A stretch of DNA of 24,526 bases from Candidatus Heimdallarchaeota archaeon LC_2 (GTDB lineage Archaea > Asgardarchaeota > Heimdallarchaeia > Heimdallarchaeales > Kariarchaeaceae): the NCBI GenBank assembly GCA_001940725.1, contig MDVR01000062.1:1-24526 (forward strand), in the 5' to 3' direction. This document shows positions 24,107 to 24,526 of this stretch, one piece after another. The translations under genes and the position numbers were made by a program. The notes under the pieces were generated by a model that saw only the letters and a list, made by a program, of their open reading frames with translations, had not been told where the DNA came from and ran no database searches. How positions within the stretch are numbered: position 1 is the first letter of the stretch; each line of letters opens with the position of its first letter.

Positions 24107-24526
24107 CTATTCTTTACGAATTATTAATTCAGTACTACCAGGGCCAGTAGAAATGTATTTTACGTGAACACCTGTATAATTTTCAATTTCCAGTATAAAT
24201 TTATTAGCTTCTGGAGTTATATCAGTAATATGGGTTTTTCCTTTCATGTCTGGAAAAAGTATATCTAATTTTGTCAATGCAATCGTCGTTGCACCATTAA
24301 TCCTTACTGCTTTTCTTGCGAGTTTGAAATTAAATGGAGCTGCTCTTCTAAGCCTGCCAGTAACAGTACCAAATTCTTGCCATCCTTTTTTCTCGATTTC
24401 ATCAGCGTGTAATTCCCCTTCAAGATCACCTGTTCCAACTCTTGTAGTGAATGATTTAAAAACAACAATCACTTCAGTACATCGTGTGGGACCCACACCT
24501 ATATCTGAAAGAGCTGCGGATGCGGA
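24107..24526 (-). CDS. purA: Adenylosuccinate synthetase, C-terminal part (5' end outside window)
   Basis: The last 139 codons of adenylosuccinate synthetase, which joins IMP and aspartate using GTP in AMP synthesis. The frame is open to the right edge. Recognisable: GVGPTRCTEV then TTRVGTG, EFGTVTGRLRRAAPFN (the IMP/GTP contact region, family EFGTVTGRxRR), ATTIALTKLDIL (TKLD of the GTP base site) and STGPGSTELI near the end, the archaeal short-form ending. No frameshift is seen in the visible part. Confidence 0.95.
   Translation of the reverse strand, partial: SASAALSDIGVGPTRCTEVIVVFKSFTTRVGTGDLEGELHADEIEKKGWQEFGTVTGRLRRAAPFNFKLARKAVRINGATTIALTKLDILFPDMKGKTHITDITPEANKFILEIENYTGVHVKYISTGPGSTELIIRKE

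Noticed and set aside
1..24526. tRNA, rRNA or CRISPR array
   Set aside because: No cloverleaf with a T-loop consensus and no evenly spaced identical repeats were seen on reading either strand.

Overview
This AT-rich window looks archaeal. It encodes a group II chaperonin (thermosome), an archaeal-type adenylosuccinate synthetase, a PAC2-family proteasome-assembly-like protein, a DUF84 inosine/xanthosine triphosphatase, and a GtrA/GT2/GT-C glycosylation cluster. Several starts have a TATA-like box close upstream with little or no leader. One clear Shine-Dalgarno sequence, ahead of the biotin carrier gene, matches the archaeal 16S tail. Low GC and the gene mix would fit an Asgard-type (Heimdall/Hod-like) archaeon, but no diagnostic eukaryotic-signature gene is present, so that placement is only a guess.

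Layout. Positions 1-1873 (minus) hold a lysine-rich membrane protein, a sirtuin and the start of a metallophosphoesterase. Positions 2106-6011 (plus) hold the DUF84 house-cleaning NTPase and a MacB/FtsX-type ABC pair. Positions 6012-8462 are a scrambled zone: a truncated transposase, a methyltransferase, a 550-base gene-poor stretch, and a membrane flippase whose 3' half is replaced by an unrelated, more GC-rich tail. Positions 8680-12260 form a surface-glycan module: GT-C glycosyltransferase, GtrA, GT2 glycosyltransferase and a sugar-nucleotide epimerase. Positions 12420-15649 form an apparent operon of biotin carboxylase, biotin carrier protein and a DEAD-box helicase. Next come the thermosome and an EamA transporter (minus), a lone IS605-type tnpB (plus), a DUF389 membrane protein, an orphan CheR methyltransferase with long basic tails (minus), a small cysteine-rich ORF behind a hairpin-rich leader (22833-23152), PAC2 and the end of purA (minus).

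Two stretches stand out. At 22867-23117 and 6023-6396, perfect or near-perfect hairpins follow one another roughly every 20-60 bases. In the second stretch they lie inside sequence that clearly encodes a transposase N-terminus. The first starts at the predicted transcription start of the small Cys-rich ORF. These may be structured RNAs, or coding RNAs under structural selection, and are the best candidates here for something undescribed. The tnpB is intact in all catalytic residues and probably carries an omega RNA at its 3' end.
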